From contig OX485809.1 of the NCBI GenBank assembly GCA_950295325.1, positions 32,130,144-32,194,143 on the forward strand: a stretch of DNA of 64,000 nt. Direction: 5' to 3'. The notes below the pieces were generated by a model. It did no database searches. It had not been told where the DNA came from and saw only the letters and a list, made by a program, of their open reading frames with translations. The position numbers were made by a program, and so were the translations under genes. The DNA comes from Polytrichum commune (taxonomy: Eukaryota; Streptophyta; Polytrichopsida; Polytrichales; Polytrichaceae). How positions within the stretch are numbered: position 1 is the stretch's first letter; each line of letters starts with the position of its first letter. Below, one piece after another: positions 11,320 to 23,477 of the stretch.

Positions 11320-14300
11320 ACAAGGATGGGGGTTTGTGGCTGACATAAATGATGCGTCTGCTAGGAGTGAAGCGGGATTAGGAGATTGAAGCTTGGAGGC
11401 ACGAACTTGAGAGTGAGGAAGGAACACTTGGTGCGAGGTAAACACCTCACTTGGGTTTTGATTTTTGTCATTGGCTAGGTTAGTTGGATTTCACTTATTT
11501 TCCTTGGAATGAATTGCTATTTCATTTAGGCATTTTGCTCTTGAGGAAGGAGCGCGGCTTGAGGTGATATCCTAAACCTTATGGGGATGGCATAAGGATA
11601 TCACATTAATGAGGCGATCATTAGTTCACTAAATTTTAAAGGGATAATTAAATTTAGGAGGAGTCAACTTTGATACTTACCTTGGGGTGAGTTTCAAAGT
11701 TAGGGTGTTGTGAATTCCATGTTGTTAGAGTTAGAAGTCTTTATGTGATAATTGATGGGATTGGTGTTGGACGGAGTCACGGTCGAGAGTGAGTGCTGAC
11801 TTGTAGGTGGAGGATGAAGTGCTTGAGGTATGACATTCTTCAAAGTGAAATTGTTAATTAATTAAGGAAGGATTTTAGTAATTGTTTTTGTCGTTATCCG
11901 TTGTAGAGGGTAATTCCCTAGTCATCGTATCATGTGGAAGACAAGAGGGTGAAGCCTCAGTCTTTGACGTGGTGCATGGCGAAGGTCAGCCCCTCACTCT
12001 CGGTATTGTGGTGAGTGTCAATTCGAGGAAAGAGCTCGGAGGTGATGCTCTGCCTTGACTGAGAATTGACATGAGCATGCCCATCTCCTGTTTGGGATTT
12101 TTCACTTAAGTTTGCTTTCAGGTTCTCTTTCCTCATCTCTTCAATTTTAAAACACACCAAGATAAGTGAAAACATTAAAAGAATGAAGGTAGTAAGGAGT
12201 ATGTTTGGTCAAGTAAGGGTTGATCGATTCTTCGGGAAATGCAAGGTAAGACTCGAGCTCAAAAACCAAAATTAGAGGTAGGATTAGACACAGTCACGCG
12301 TCGGAAGAAATTAGTTAGGACTAGGGAAGTTGTGGAAGATGTTGAAATTAGATTAGAGAATTGTTTGAATGTGGAACCTATTGTTAGTCCATTGTTAGGA
12401 GCATTAGTGGTAGAGGATCAACTTGAGGAAGAGGTTACTCCTTCCAAGTTGAGTGAGGAGACACCATTGGGGACCGAGACAGTTAGGGAGAGGTTCCGAT
12501 AGAGATCGATAGGGAAGTAGGAGTGGACACACCATTCACCATGGCTCAGGAAGGAGGTGGAATGGATCCACCACCCATACCACCCATTGATCCATTGGTT
12601 AGACCGAGAGGTCTACCAATTTTGGTCCCACAAACTTGGCGGCGGTGGATATGCCATCTCACCTCCCTAAGTTTTATGAAACAAAAAATGAGGACCCCTC
12701 TAGGCATATAGAGAGATACATGGAGAGGTTGGCTAGTTCTCTTGTTACTAATCCGGGATATTGGTTGGTGTGGTTTCCTACCACCCTAGACGGTGAGGCA
12801 TATGAGTGGTATAAAGACTATGCCGAGGGATACTTTAGAGAGTGGGATCAATTGCAAAGGGGATTTCTGAATAAATTTAGGCCGGAGGTGGGTCAGAGTA
12901 CAACTCTTAGAGCTCTAGCATCGTTGAAATAAGGAAGAGAAGAGGAGATTTCGGCATACATTAAGAGGTTTGATTTGGTATGCACATGGTTTGTGGGCAC
13001 AATGCTCAATGATGAGACACTAAAACAATTCTTCATTCAAGGATTTTTTAAGGTATGAACCATTAGAGGTGTCTTGGAGAGGAATCCTTAAACATTAGGG
13101 GCCGCTAAGGTGGCGGCCAGGGAGATGGAATACATAGATAGGGATTATGAGAAGTTGTGGAGGAGAGAGGATAAGTCAATCCCTCAATTCATCCCTATTC
13201 ATCCTAGGGTGGTGGAGGGAGAGCCAGGTAAGCATGGGATTCAAGCCCCATATGCTCTCATTGACGCGGGTCCACGTCCTCTAGCGGTTAGAGAACCGGC
13301 ACCACTCTTAGCATTGTTTGTTCCTCGAGTTGATACACACATTGAGGAGGTGGAGAGAAGGTTAGGTGCTAGTCAGTTGGGATTTCAGGAGGCTATGATT
13401 AAGCAAATGCAAAATCTTACGGATCAGATGCCATTGATGATTAGGAGTCAGCAGCCTGGTCCTCCTCCTCCAGTTGAGTCGGGTAGACATGCTTCATGAT
13501 TGTGGTGTGTTCAGTGTGGCCAATCCGAACATACTAGGCAGTTTTGTCGAGTTGGGCAGAATCGTGATCAAAGGAACAATGGTGGCCCACCTCCACAAAA
13601 TCCAAGAGTTCAAGGTCAAAATCAGTATGGACAAGATAATTATAGGGGACCTCCCCCTAGAGGGCAAGTTGGTAAGAATGTAGAGAGAAAAGAGTTCCAT
13701 CCTTTTTGTGGGAGATGACATGCATAAGGTCAGTGTTGGTCCGAAGGACAAGGTTATGGTTGTAGTAATTGTGGGGAAAACCATCCTTCGGACGAATGTC
13801 GTCAACCTGACAAGGTTATTAGCATGTCCAATCCGGTAGCCAACCCACAACAACAGGCTAGAGACAACATGAGAGAAGCTAGGCCACAAGATGTGTCTCC
13901 CAATGAGCTTAGACCACCGAATTTGTATTATGACCATGGAAATACGAGGCAGACATTTCACCCTCCTACGGGATTGCAGACGGCGAATGGATACATTCCT
14001 ATTCAGAATAGGCCAGGTGGTCCACAACAATTCGACAATAGAAGGCAAGTTCCTCCTATCGATCCGGGTCCGTCTAATTCTCAGGATGTCAGGTTCTTGG
14101 ATGGTGTCACGGAGCCGCATCATGATGAGTCCATTTCTTTTCAAATGGGTGTCGGAGACGAGTAAGGTCAATGGCCTCCACACACCAATGCCATCACCTA
14201 TGAGTTAAGGAGTTTAGATGATGGAGTCACTCATGAGGCCCCGGCATTGGCGGTCACCACTAGAGCTATGAGGGGAAACGCTCAAGCAGAGAAAGATGTA

Positions 14301-14951
14301 GAAGGTCAGGAGGAATACTCCTCGGATGAGGGTCTTAACCTTTCAGATTTAGATAGGATAGCTAGAGTAGCTAGGAGAGCCACTAGGGAATTAGAGAATG
14401 AGAATGTGATTCTCCAAGATAGGGAGAGGCCGAATGTCATTAATGATTTAGAGGGTAGTGAGATGGGAGAATGGGAAGGACCGGACATTTCTATGGATGA
14501 GTTTGATGGGGTGGGTAATACCAAGGTGGAGAAGCCGAATGGTTATGATTTGTGGGCCGATCTTAGTTCGCTTAAGGCGGACATCACCTTTGGTCAATTG
14601 TTGGAGATATCACCCATGGCTCGTAAAACTCTAAAGGAAAGAATGCCGGTCACTAGGAGGACTAGGAAGGTGAAGACTAGAGTAGCCGCTAGAGTTCAAT
14701 TGCAAAGACGAGGCCGTGACGTCAAGGCAATAGATATAGAAGTTATGTTGGTGGACAAAATGGTTTCCAATGTGCTAGTTGATGGAGGTAGTGGGCTAAG
14801 CATCTTGCCGGAGCACACCATGAGGAGGTTGGGTCTTAGTCTTACGGGTCCATCACCTTTCATCATCAACATGGCGAATCAAAGTCCAGCCATGCCTTTG
14901 GGAATGATTAAAGATTGTAGAATTAGCACTGGATGTTGCAACCCTTGCTAG
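11320..14951 (+). mobile_element. Ty3-like LTR retrotransposon fragment (LTR end, gag, protease)
   Basis: The fragment opens with the last 26 bp of an LTR (11320-11345, ending GGCTGACA) and a leader that parallels the minus-strand copy (ATGATGCGTCTGCTAGGAGT). Gag and a retropepsin-like domain follow. The sequence ends abruptly near 14951 inside the protease-RT linker, so RT, RNase H, integrase and the 3' LTR are missing. The opposite-facing relative cut it off from the rest of its 5' LTR. Confidence 0.75.
12636..14951 (+). pseudogene. gag-protease polyprotein remnant
   Basis: One reading frame carries the whole remnant, broken by nonsense codons, for example TAA at 12930-12932, TGA after HAS near 13497 and TAA near 14164. 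Several correspond to CAA-to-TAA changes when compared with the minus-strand relative. In order it shows a retrotransposon gag region (W-x-F-P and FLNKFRPEVGQ, about 12640-13060), a coiled or charged stretch, a CCHC knuckle WCVQCGQSEHTRQFC at about 13500-13550, a second CxxC knuckle CSNCGENHPSDEC, and an acidic linker. A retropepsin-like core with VLVDGGSGLSILPEHTMRRL follows near 14770-14840. The family packages RNA and processes the polyprotein; this copy cannot. The C-to-T pattern fits decay of methylated cytosines. Confidence 0.8.
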
Positions 14952-15358
14952 TCTTCCTTAACTTAACTTGACCGCTTCCCAACCTAGCAAGTGCCACGAG
15001 CGCTAACTTGCACATCCCACGCACATGCATGGTTAGCTCCCAAAAACCGCGGACCTCCAAGGTCATGGCTTGGTTACCAAACCCTCCTACTCATGCATTC
15101 GGGACTCTCCCCTTAGTAGGTAGCCCATGGCTAAGGTGGACTTCCATCCATGGAAGTCCACTCTTGAGTTGATCATCGTGTTGCCAAAACAACACTACAA
15201 CCACCCGGAGCACATTGGCAAGTGTGCTCCGGGGGGGTCGGTCGGCTAAGCCGCCTCACCCATATAAGCCTCTAGGACTTTGGGGGGGGGGGCCCTACCC
15301 CACCATCAAGTATCCTTTTGTCTCTCTACAAGGGTTGGGGCCAAGTGGACATTTTCCC
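14952..15358. other. Unassigned sequence left of the Harbinger element
   Basis: This non-coding stretch is C-rich with several short palindromes, for example GGACTTCCATCCATGGAAGTCC near 15138. It lies between the truncated gag fragment and the TTA duplication of the Harbinger element. It resembles LTR-type DNA in composition, but I found no paired end. Confidence 0.35.
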
Positions 15359-15591
15359 TTAGAGCATCCACACCGGTCCTCAGCAAGCTGGGACCCGGGG
15401 AACTGTGTACAGGCCCCCAAATCAGAGATATTCCGGCCTACAGTACCGGGCCCCCACCGGTCCTCAACAAACCTGACGCCTCTGACCTCCCCGCAGCCAC
15501 GTGGTCCCACGATGTGGATCCGACTCTGTCTCCCTCCCTCAAAGGCTTTCTTCGCCAGTTCTTCAACACATTACTGTGGCTGAAGTTTTTT

Positions 15592-15625
<34 letters not shown>

Positions 15626-16035
15626 CTGCTCTTCGCTTGTTGTTCGGTGGGGAGTTTTGCGAAATGGACGCCTGGAGGGAGCAGATGCAAGCTGGTTGGG
15701 TTGCAATAATGGATGATGAAGAGGAGAGTGAGTTCATTGGTAGTGTAGTGTTGGGTTTGGGTGAAGATAGGGATGAGGAGTTGTTTGGTGCAACATCTAG
15801 AGGTTCTCGATTGGGGAAAGCTCCAAACGTTGATAGAGATAGGCTGTCAATGCACCTCCGTATGATGAGAGACTATTTCTCTCCTACCCCGGTTTATGGG
15901 GCCCGTTCATTTCGACGGCGATATCGAATGAGACGTTCCTTTTTTTTGAGCATTTTGGAGGATGTTTGTAGGAGGGATTCATACTTTGTTCAAAGGTGTG
16001 ATGCCGCTGGTGTTTTGGGCCTATCTCCTTGTAGA

Positions 16036-18819
16036 TAGGTTTTTAGATTGGGTTCCAATTAAGAAAACCACACAGGAAAGACCCTCGGGGGGGGGGCAGT
16101 GTGTTAAAAAGTTAAGGATATAGGTGCGAACAACCACTATTTTATAGGGGGGTATTACTTTCATTTGTTTTTTTTTCACATGCTATCATTATGTAAATTT
16201 CTACTTTGGGTCAATAGAAAAATGGCTTGCATTACTTATAATTTCAAATTACCTATTATTCCATACCCTATAGTAGTTTAAAGATGTCCAGTGCCATTTT
16301 TGATACCCTATATTACTCTTAAGCCCAATTATAATTTTTTGCTCTCATGTTTTTAAAATACCCTATCATTTGTTCGCACGTATATTGCTACTCCAACCAA
16401 TGACTACCCCCCCCCGAGGGAAGACCAAATGAGTGTCAGGTGTTACATCTAGGGATCACCATTAAGTTAATTGATAGATTACAAGGGGATTATAATGAAT
16501 TTAGGACAACAAACACGGGGAAAAAGACTTCTAGCTAGAGTGAATTTTAGGATTGATTTAATTAAGGTTGAGGGTCACTCACAGCCGTACATGCAATTGA
16601 TCAGTCACTCCCTCACAACCCACTCTCGTCAGTAACATCACTCTTATAATGTGTTTTGCAATTCAGGGAGTCACAGCTCAGCCATAGACATTTGGGTACG
16701 CCATAGTCTCAGAAACCCAAGGCAAAAACTCCTTGAGGTGACCATAGTCTCTTTATATAAGTAACCAAGGACTATCGGCCATACCACAGTTAGTAAAGAT
16801 ATCACAATCACATATGACTCCTTCTAATATGGTTAAGTAATTGAATTAATTGATTTAAGTCAAAATCACAAAGATGAATTACTTCCTTAGTCCCTTTTAG
16901 ACTTAACACTATCACGGTGAATTTAATGCATTAAAATTGATTATTAAGAGTGATTATTAAAATCTACAAAAGTCTAGTAACGTGTAACAGTAACCTAGTG
17001 AACAAGTCTACGAGAACCGAACCGGACCGGGACCGAAAGCGTCTAATCGCAGGACCATAGTCTACACGGCACGGCCATAGTCTAGTCACCAGTAACAGTC
17101 ACAAGTAACCAGTGTCAAGTCACGTCTCATAGAGAGGGCCATAGTCTTAGTAACCAATAACCAATAACAAGTAGCCAGTCACCAGTAACTAGTCAGCGTC
17201 TTGTTCTCGGTTAAGGAGCAGGCTGCTCCTCCTTATAAGCTTGCCTTCGAGTGCTCCCCCTAACAATATGGGTTAAATGCCCACGCTTCTCCCGCGACTC
17301 CTTCCTCTTCAGTCTTCACTCACGTGCGCGCACGACTTCCAGTCAATTCCCCACCCTATTCTCTGAGAATGGGAGACAAACAAGAGGTTGCTTCCCTCTC
17401 CTTTTCTGTGCAAGATTATAGTTTGAACAAATTAATTCTCACAACTTTTTCAATCTTCTTTCACAGGATTTCGATCTTCAACGTGCGCACTTATCGGAAT
17501 TTCAGATTGTGTGAAAAGTTGTTGCTCAGGCATTTGCTCTGACTTCACGTCAGATATCTCAAGTTGCTACAGCCAAGTCACATGGCCGATCACTCCCAAA
17601 GAAAATTAGCTTCACACTCACAAGATTCATTCACTTCGCTACCAAGGGAGACGACACACAACTCGACATTACTTCTCACCGTGCTCATAAGATCAAAGGG
17701 AAGTTAATTCACTCATTTCTCAGTAGAAATTCACTGCACAATCATACTCGAACTCAAGCAGGTGTTAGAATTCTACACTTGAGGTTCTCTCAAACTTGTT
17801 CTGCAAGACCACTTCAATGTGTGGACAATTCTTCTCGACTAAAGTAGGAGATCACACTTCTGAAACCTACGAATATGTTGCAACATCAACTGCAGTAGCA
17901 CGGTGACAAAAACTCCCTCTGACATTTCATGCACCAGACAGAGGGACACTTACAAACGTTCCCAATTTCCTTCGACAGGATTCAAGACACAATTTGTGTA
18001 TCTTTTTAGACAAACTCCTTTCACAGGATTACAGTGTTAAAGTACCTCCTCGTACTTAGATACATTCCCAACATGACTTATTACAGTTAGAGGCTTTCAG
18101 GACGATTCATAGAATTCAATTCACTTTGATGACCCCGGAAGGTTCTCTTCCTTCTCAGAAGAGATTCAACATTCACACAAGCAAATACTCTCAATTCCCT
18201 TGAGAGAAATATCCACACAAGTGAATTCGCAAGATATATGATCAACACCACAAAGACTTACTTCCTTCACGAGAGTAAGGTATCAAACATTCTGTCAGGA
18301 TTCTTCCCTAACAAGGGATATACATTTCTACTTCATCAATTCACAACACACCATCACAACAAGTACAATCCTTACTCTTATAATTGATAAAATAGCTTCA
18401 CACTATTATATTATGTAGAGTAACATGTACATTCAAAAGGGGCTTCACACCCAAGCTAGACTCGCTCAAAAACTACGAGACAAGGGAAACTTTCTTCTTG
18501 AGAGGAACTGTTTTCTCCTCTCTCTCTTTTTCTTTATATCCCCTAAGTTAACTTCCTTGTCTCTTGGGGCCAGATTTCATAAGGATCTTCGACTTGGTCA
18601 CATGTCTATTGCCCTACCCAACAGTCACATTCTTTTGAGAACTGGTCCTGATGAACTAAATATATCACCTTAGGCCCCTTTCGGCTAATTGGTCACTAAT
18701 GACTCACTTTAGTGTCCATTTCACATTTTGAGTGACAATATGAATTCACATTCTATCAAAAACTCTAAAATGACTATTCTGAGACCAAAAAGTTGTACCA
18801 CACTCCTCACTAAAAAATC
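16036..18819. mobile_element. 2.8-kb insertion of unknown type in the transposase gene
   Basis: The transposase reading stops at LSPCR near 16035 and resumes at TSVLRILGYG near 18820, so everything between is inserted. I see no coding frame with a recognisable domain. The interior has many short repeats (CCATAGTCT and AGTAACCAGT variants, about 16700-17200). The two ends share a loose inverted motif around TTTTTAG. No clear target duplication is visible, so class and exact limits are open. It carries its own MITE at 16082-16420. Confidence 0.6.
16082..16420. repeat. G-tract MITE
   Basis: A 339-bp non-coding element starts CCCTCGGGGGGGGGG and ends with the complementary CCCCCCCCCGAGGG. A subterminal motif GTGCGAACAA follows in inverted orientation at both sides. 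AAGA on each side (16078-16081, 16421-16424) may be a 4-bp target duplication. The family is not recognised. Confidence 0.6.
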
Positions 18820-18849
18820 ACCTCTGTTCTTCGAATTCTTGGGTACGGG

Positions 18850-20117
18850 TGTGAGCCCAAAATGGGCCCACATGTTTGTTTTAACTCTTGTAAACCATTA
18901 CAAGTGATGTTTTAGTGTTTTATGATTATTTACAAAAATATAAAAAGAGTGAAGCTTGAAAGAAGCTAGGTTTAAACATTAGGCTCATTTAAAGTGGATT
19001 GATTAAAAATGTAGTAGTAAAAAGAAGCTCCGTAGTTGGTGAGCGTAGTAGGTAGAGACCCAAGGGTAGTTAAATGATTGAATTAGGACCTTTGGTGTTT
19101 GTTTTAGGAAAAGGGCTCAAGAGATAAGATGAGTCCCTACTTAAAATGAGAAGGTTAAGGGGTTGTGATTGGAGGCTCTAATCCTCTCACCCTATCCTTA
19201 CCTCATGCCCTCTCCTCCTCTTTGCTATTTAAAACCTCGTTCTTCCCTCACTCATCCTCTCTTTTCTTCGTGCTCCTTGGCACCCCACGTGTTATAAGTG
19301 TGGATGCGTGGGAAGCAAGATAGGAGCACGTGTGTGTGCATGAATGTAAGGTTAGGAGCCAAGGCTAGTTGGCCTTGAAGAGGACTTGACCTCTTGTTAG
19401 TAATAGTTGGGCGTGAATGATTTAAAGTTCAATTTATGACTTTGTTTGAATACTTCGATTTACATTGATTAGCCTTATACTTATGCGGATGTGCAAAGTC
19501 TCTTATTGGAGCATTTAGTTTTGTTGGACTTCATATGAATTTTTGAGAGCCAAAAAACCGAGACTATGTCCAAACTTCCAAAAACTAGTGAAAAAATGTA
19601 GATTAAAAGGGAACAGCATAGAATTACGACCATATACTTTGTGGCAGTAGAAATATTAATACATATTCATGTAGAGGACTTCATTACCTATCCATGGATA
19701 CCAAGAACTCATTTTTTGGACTTCATATGAATTTTTGAGAGCCAAAAAACCGAGACTATGTCCAAACTTCCAAAAACTAGTGAAAAAATGTAGGTTCAAA
19801 GGGAACAGTGTAGAATTGCGACCATATACTTTGTGGCAGTAGAAATATTATTGCATATTCATGTAGAGGACTTCATTACCTATCCATGGATACCAAGAAC
19901 TCATTTTTTTGGACTTCATATTAATTTTTGAGAGCCAAAAAACCGAGACTATGTCCAAACTTCCAAAAAAATAGTGACACACTCTTATAGTTTTTTACTT
20001 ATGATGTTTTTGACTTATGATGTTTATTGAATTACCAAGGGAGGATTTTCTACGTGTCATTATAACTTTTCCACTCGGGCTAAGATGAAATCGAAGGGTG
20101 GGGAATTTTTGGTGACA
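18850..20117 (+). mobile_element. Solo LTR with ACGGG target duplication
   Basis: The 1,268-bp LTR starts TGTGAGCCCAAAATGGGCCC and ends AATTTTTGGTGACA. ACGGG lies on both sides (18845-18849 and 20118-20122). Removing the LTR and one ACGGG restores the transposase reading I-L-G-Y-G-L-C-V-D, which confirms the limits. It is most easily explained as the product of LTR-LTR recombination. It holds a 192-bp tandem repeat (19524 onward) and is closely related to the LTR at 27608-28683. Confidence 0.9.
19524..19975 (+). repeat. 192-193-bp tandem repeat inside the LTR
   Basis: Units begin TTGGACTTCATATGAATTTT at 19524, 19716 and 19909 (about 2.3 copies). The related LTR at 27608-28683 has one unit fewer (starts at 28251 and 28443). 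The two LTR lengths differ by exactly 192 bp. Confidence 0.85.
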
Positions 20118-21095
20118 ACGGGCTTTGTGTTGATGCCACTGATGAGTACTGTCGCACAAGTGAAGCGACAGCAATGGAGTCATTGAAGAGATTTTGTGTT
20201 GCCATTCAGGAGGAGTACGAGGCTCATCACTTAAGACAACCTAATCAAGATGATTTTGAGAGGCAATTTGCTATTAATTGTGATCGTGACTTTTCTGGAA
20301 TGTTTGCTTCCCTGGATTGTATGCACTACGAGTGGAAAAACTGTCCCGTATCGTGGCAGGGGAATTACGGGGATAGGAATGGGAAGAAGTCCATTATTCT
20401 TGAGGCTATAGCTGATAGAGATTTGCACATTTGGCATGTTTTTTTTGGTCTCCCTGGTTCCAACAACGATATGAATGTATTAGATCGTTCTCCTCTCATT
20501 CACAATATGCTCACTAGTGTGGCTTGTGACCACCACTTTGAGATCAACGGGAAGGAATATGACCGGTTTTACCTTCTCACGGATGGCATATATCCTGAGT
20601 GGTCATGCTTTGTACAAAGCATACATTTGCCAGAGGATGAGAAGAAAGCCCATTTCGCATCCCGCCAGGAAGCAGTGCGCAAGATGTTGAGCGTTGCTTT
20701 GGAGTCCTTCAGGCACGATTTGCAATCATAAAAAATCCCTGCCGTTTTTGGAGCATGGATGTTATTTATGACATCATGTTTGCATGTTGCATTTTACATA
20801 ATATGATACTGGATGATGAGAGGGATGTGGAGGGGTTAGAGGATTTGATTCCAGATTTGATGGATGGTGCAATGCCGGTAGAGCGGGGATTGACATTTGA
20901 CAATCTAGTGTCAAGTACTATAGCCATAGAGAATTCTGACACACATTTTTCTCTACGAGGTGACCTCATTGAGCACTTATGAGAATTGAAAGGGGCCACA
21001 CTTGCCTAATTGTATTTCATTATCACATGTAAATTTTTTTGTTCAATGTAAGTCCCATGTTGTCATTTTCTTCTTCCTGCACTCCCTATTGATTA

Positions 21096-22351
21096 TCACT
21101 CTCTGTAAGGATTGAAGATTGAAAGTCCTATGTCAACATTGTATTCTCCTGTGTCTACATGTGCCTGTCCCATTTCATGTTCATTTGCACTCTCTAGATT
21201 CAGGTTGCACCCTAAATTCCACCGTGGCAGGGTCTCAATAAAGTGAGGTGAGTGATCAGTACATTTCGAACGTTTCCTCTGCGATGAAGATTGACCAAAC
21301 ACCCAGCCGACTTCATCTTCGTGGTACTGATCGCCTTCCTGGCCGAACTCCTGTGAGGGGTAGACCTGCTGCCGGCTCTCATTGAGGGCAGCCTCTCGCA
21401 CTGCCCTTGCCTGTTTGGCGTCTCGGATTTTCTCCGCCTCCTCCTCCTGCTCCAAACGTTCTTCCTCTGCCAGCCTTTTTCTCAAATTTTTCAACTTCTA
21501 TGTTTGCCTGAGGCGTAGGTACTCTTGTGCTTTAGGTGAGTCGATTCTAGAGGGCAATGTCATGAGCATGATGTTGTTATGCTCTTCCATCTGTGCCACC
21601 TTTCGGACAGTGGCCTCTGCCATGATTTGTTGTGCAGCTGCCTGGGCATAGCTTGCTCCTTCGTTAATTTTTTTATTCTTTTGCTTCTCCTTGGCGGCCT
21701 TGCATCCACAGGGGCATACCCTTGCACCTGCCCTATCATCGACCTCAAGGGATTTTTCAATGATAGATCCAGATTCACCAGCTTCGCAAGACTCTTGCTG
21801 AGATGAATTCCCACGCCGCTTCTGAGGAGTGACTTGCTTTCCCGTACTCCACCCATCAGCCCACCTTGGAAAATCCTTCACAAGCACCAACAATGCTCGA
21901 ACATGAAGTCCGTATTCTTTTGGCTCGTTGTCCTCCACAAATCTTTTGACATTTGCAACAAATCTGCAACGCTTCTCCCACTTGGATGGAGACCCTGCAC
22001 CTGCTGAAAAACACCAATAAACTTGCTCAAATCATGTTTAATTTGACCCCATCTTCTCTCCAAGGATCGCGTACCTCTAAAACCCATACCCACAGGCCTA
22101 TGCTCTTCATAGTGAGCTCCAATTCTTTCCCAGAAAGCTGCAGCACGCTGCTGATTGCCCACAATCGGGTCCTGAGAAATTGAAAGCACACTTCGGGTTA
22201 GTTGTCGTTCTTCTTCAGGCACATAATTCTGCCCCTATGACCCTCTAGCAATGACTCCGTCTGCTTCGTTCCCTCTGCCACGGGTTGCAGCACCTCGACC
22301 ACGAGTGGCAGAGCCACGCCTCACTGCCGCATTGGCCCTTGCAGCAGACAT
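21096..22351 (-). pseudogene. Myb/SANT-like partner protein of the Harbinger element
   Basis: On the minus strand a start codon at 22351 gives MSAARANAAVRRGSATRGRG, a basic RG-rich head. Next comes the conserved core with DPIVGNQQRAAAFWERIGAHY and SLERRWGQIKHDLSKFIGVF, typical of the Myb/SANT-like DNA-binding protein of plant PIF/Harbinger elements. The tail has a KEKQKNKKINE segment, MAEATVRKVAQMEEHN and a coiled-coil (EEERLEQEEEAEKIRDAK). In the family it binds subterminal DNA and helps bring the transposase to the nucleus. It faces the transposase gene (convergent). Damage includes an in-frame TAG upstream of VPEEERQ, a frameshift near 21890-21900 after HCWC and an in-frame TAG near 21498. 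It is therefore inactive. Confidence 0.85.
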
Positions 22352-23472
22352 CGCTGCTCTCACCTCGCAAAAGGTTTGCCTGACAATGCAGGATCTACCC
22401 GAGAGAATGCAGCCTCTTCGCTGGTGAAAATTTGAGTGGGTTTGCCGCGCGAGATAAGTGAAAGTTACCTATCGATCGGATTGTTTCGGAGATTCCGACG
22501 AATCTGACACAAGGTAATAAGAATCAGTATCCCCGGACCTGCGCAGCCATCTGCCTGTCTTTGTGACTCGCGGAGCTGCTGGGATCCGTTCCGCGTGCTC
22601 AAGTGAGAGCTTCTCCGAGCGAGCGAGCGAGCGAGAGAGCGCTGGCTCTGGGGACTCACTTACGTACGTCGGTGGTCGAGGAAGAGTTGGATTCTTCTGC
22701 TGTTGCTTCTTCTGGTGCTGTTACTTTGGAGATTTGGCGTTGGAGCTTTCGAGGTGACTGGATGTGCAAGCTTGTGTAGTCGCTCGATGTAGACCTTGCC
22801 ATACCAAAATTCCCAAATCTCTCCCAAAATCAAACTTCTTCACTGAACTTGTCCACACAAAGATTTACCAGCCTGCACAGAAAATCATGCAGTTTTAGTA
22901 CCAATGTGGTTCTGGAAGGTAAATGAGAGGCTTTGGAGCCACAGAGCGACATTGATGAGATTCTCACGAAGTCATGTTCACGTATTATACACACAAGATT
23001 CAACCTCTTGTGATCACTGAAATTTGGACAAGTTCCACCTTTAATGCAAATTTCTTCGTCAGTCAATCTACTAATTGCATATAAATTGCAGAATGGGAAC
23101 AAGTGGGAACTACATACCGAGCTCACTCAAATCCAACAGTCTTCTTCTTTACTAAAGTCGGGTCCGTCCACACAAAAATTTCACCAACACTTTAAATCTC
23201 TACCAAAACCCCCAGATCCACTTCAACTGATGCAATTATCCCTTTGTGACCTGCATGTAATAATGTAGGTTTAGTACCAGTGCATTTCTAGAAGATACAT
23301 CCACAGAGAAATATTGATGAGATTCCTCACAATATCATGTTCAGGAAAAATCCTCTCAAGAAAATCCACCTTTTAATGAGAATTCCTTAGTCAATCAACC
23401 TGCTCTTGCACATAAATTGACGAAATGCGGACACGTGGGGGAATCACCATGCCGCACCCTCTCAAATCCAGT
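22352..23472. other. Harbinger non-coding region, first part
   Basis: This stretch runs upstream of the Myb-like gene. It has a (GAGC)n-like tract near 22616-22635 and then imperfect direct repeats. The motif ATTGATGAGATTC occurs near 22951 and 23313, and again at 25358 beyond the inserted solo LTR. It belongs to the Harbinger shell because the solo LTR at 23478 interrupts it cleanly. Confidence 0.5.
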
Positions 23473-23477
23473 GAAAG

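Larger units (their letters stand above)
15664..20982 (+). pseudogene. Harbinger DDE transposase, split by insertions
   Basis: The start is MDAWREQMQAGW at 15664. The N-terminal piece (15664-16035) has the typical RSFRRRYRMRRSFFLSILEDV and DSYFVQRCDAAGVLGLSP segments. Coding resumes for about 30 bp at 18820-18849 (T-S-V-L-R-I-L-G-Y-G) and again at 20118 after a solo LTR, reading GLCVDATDEYCRTSEATAME. The catalytic region shows the first Asp in SLDCMHYEWKNCP and the second in LTDGIYPEW. The Glu lies in VERCFGVLQARF, which is reached only after a 1-nt deletion near 20680. The frame then runs DVIYDIMFACCILHNMI to the stop at 20980-20982. In the family this enzyme cuts and moves the element together with the Myb-like protein. 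Two large insertions and a frameshift make this copy non-functional. Confidence 0.88.

Noticed and set aside
15280..15663. Upstream extension of the transposase frame
   Set aside because: It runs through the terminal inverted repeat and a poly-T tract. The conserved-style start is MDAW at 15664.
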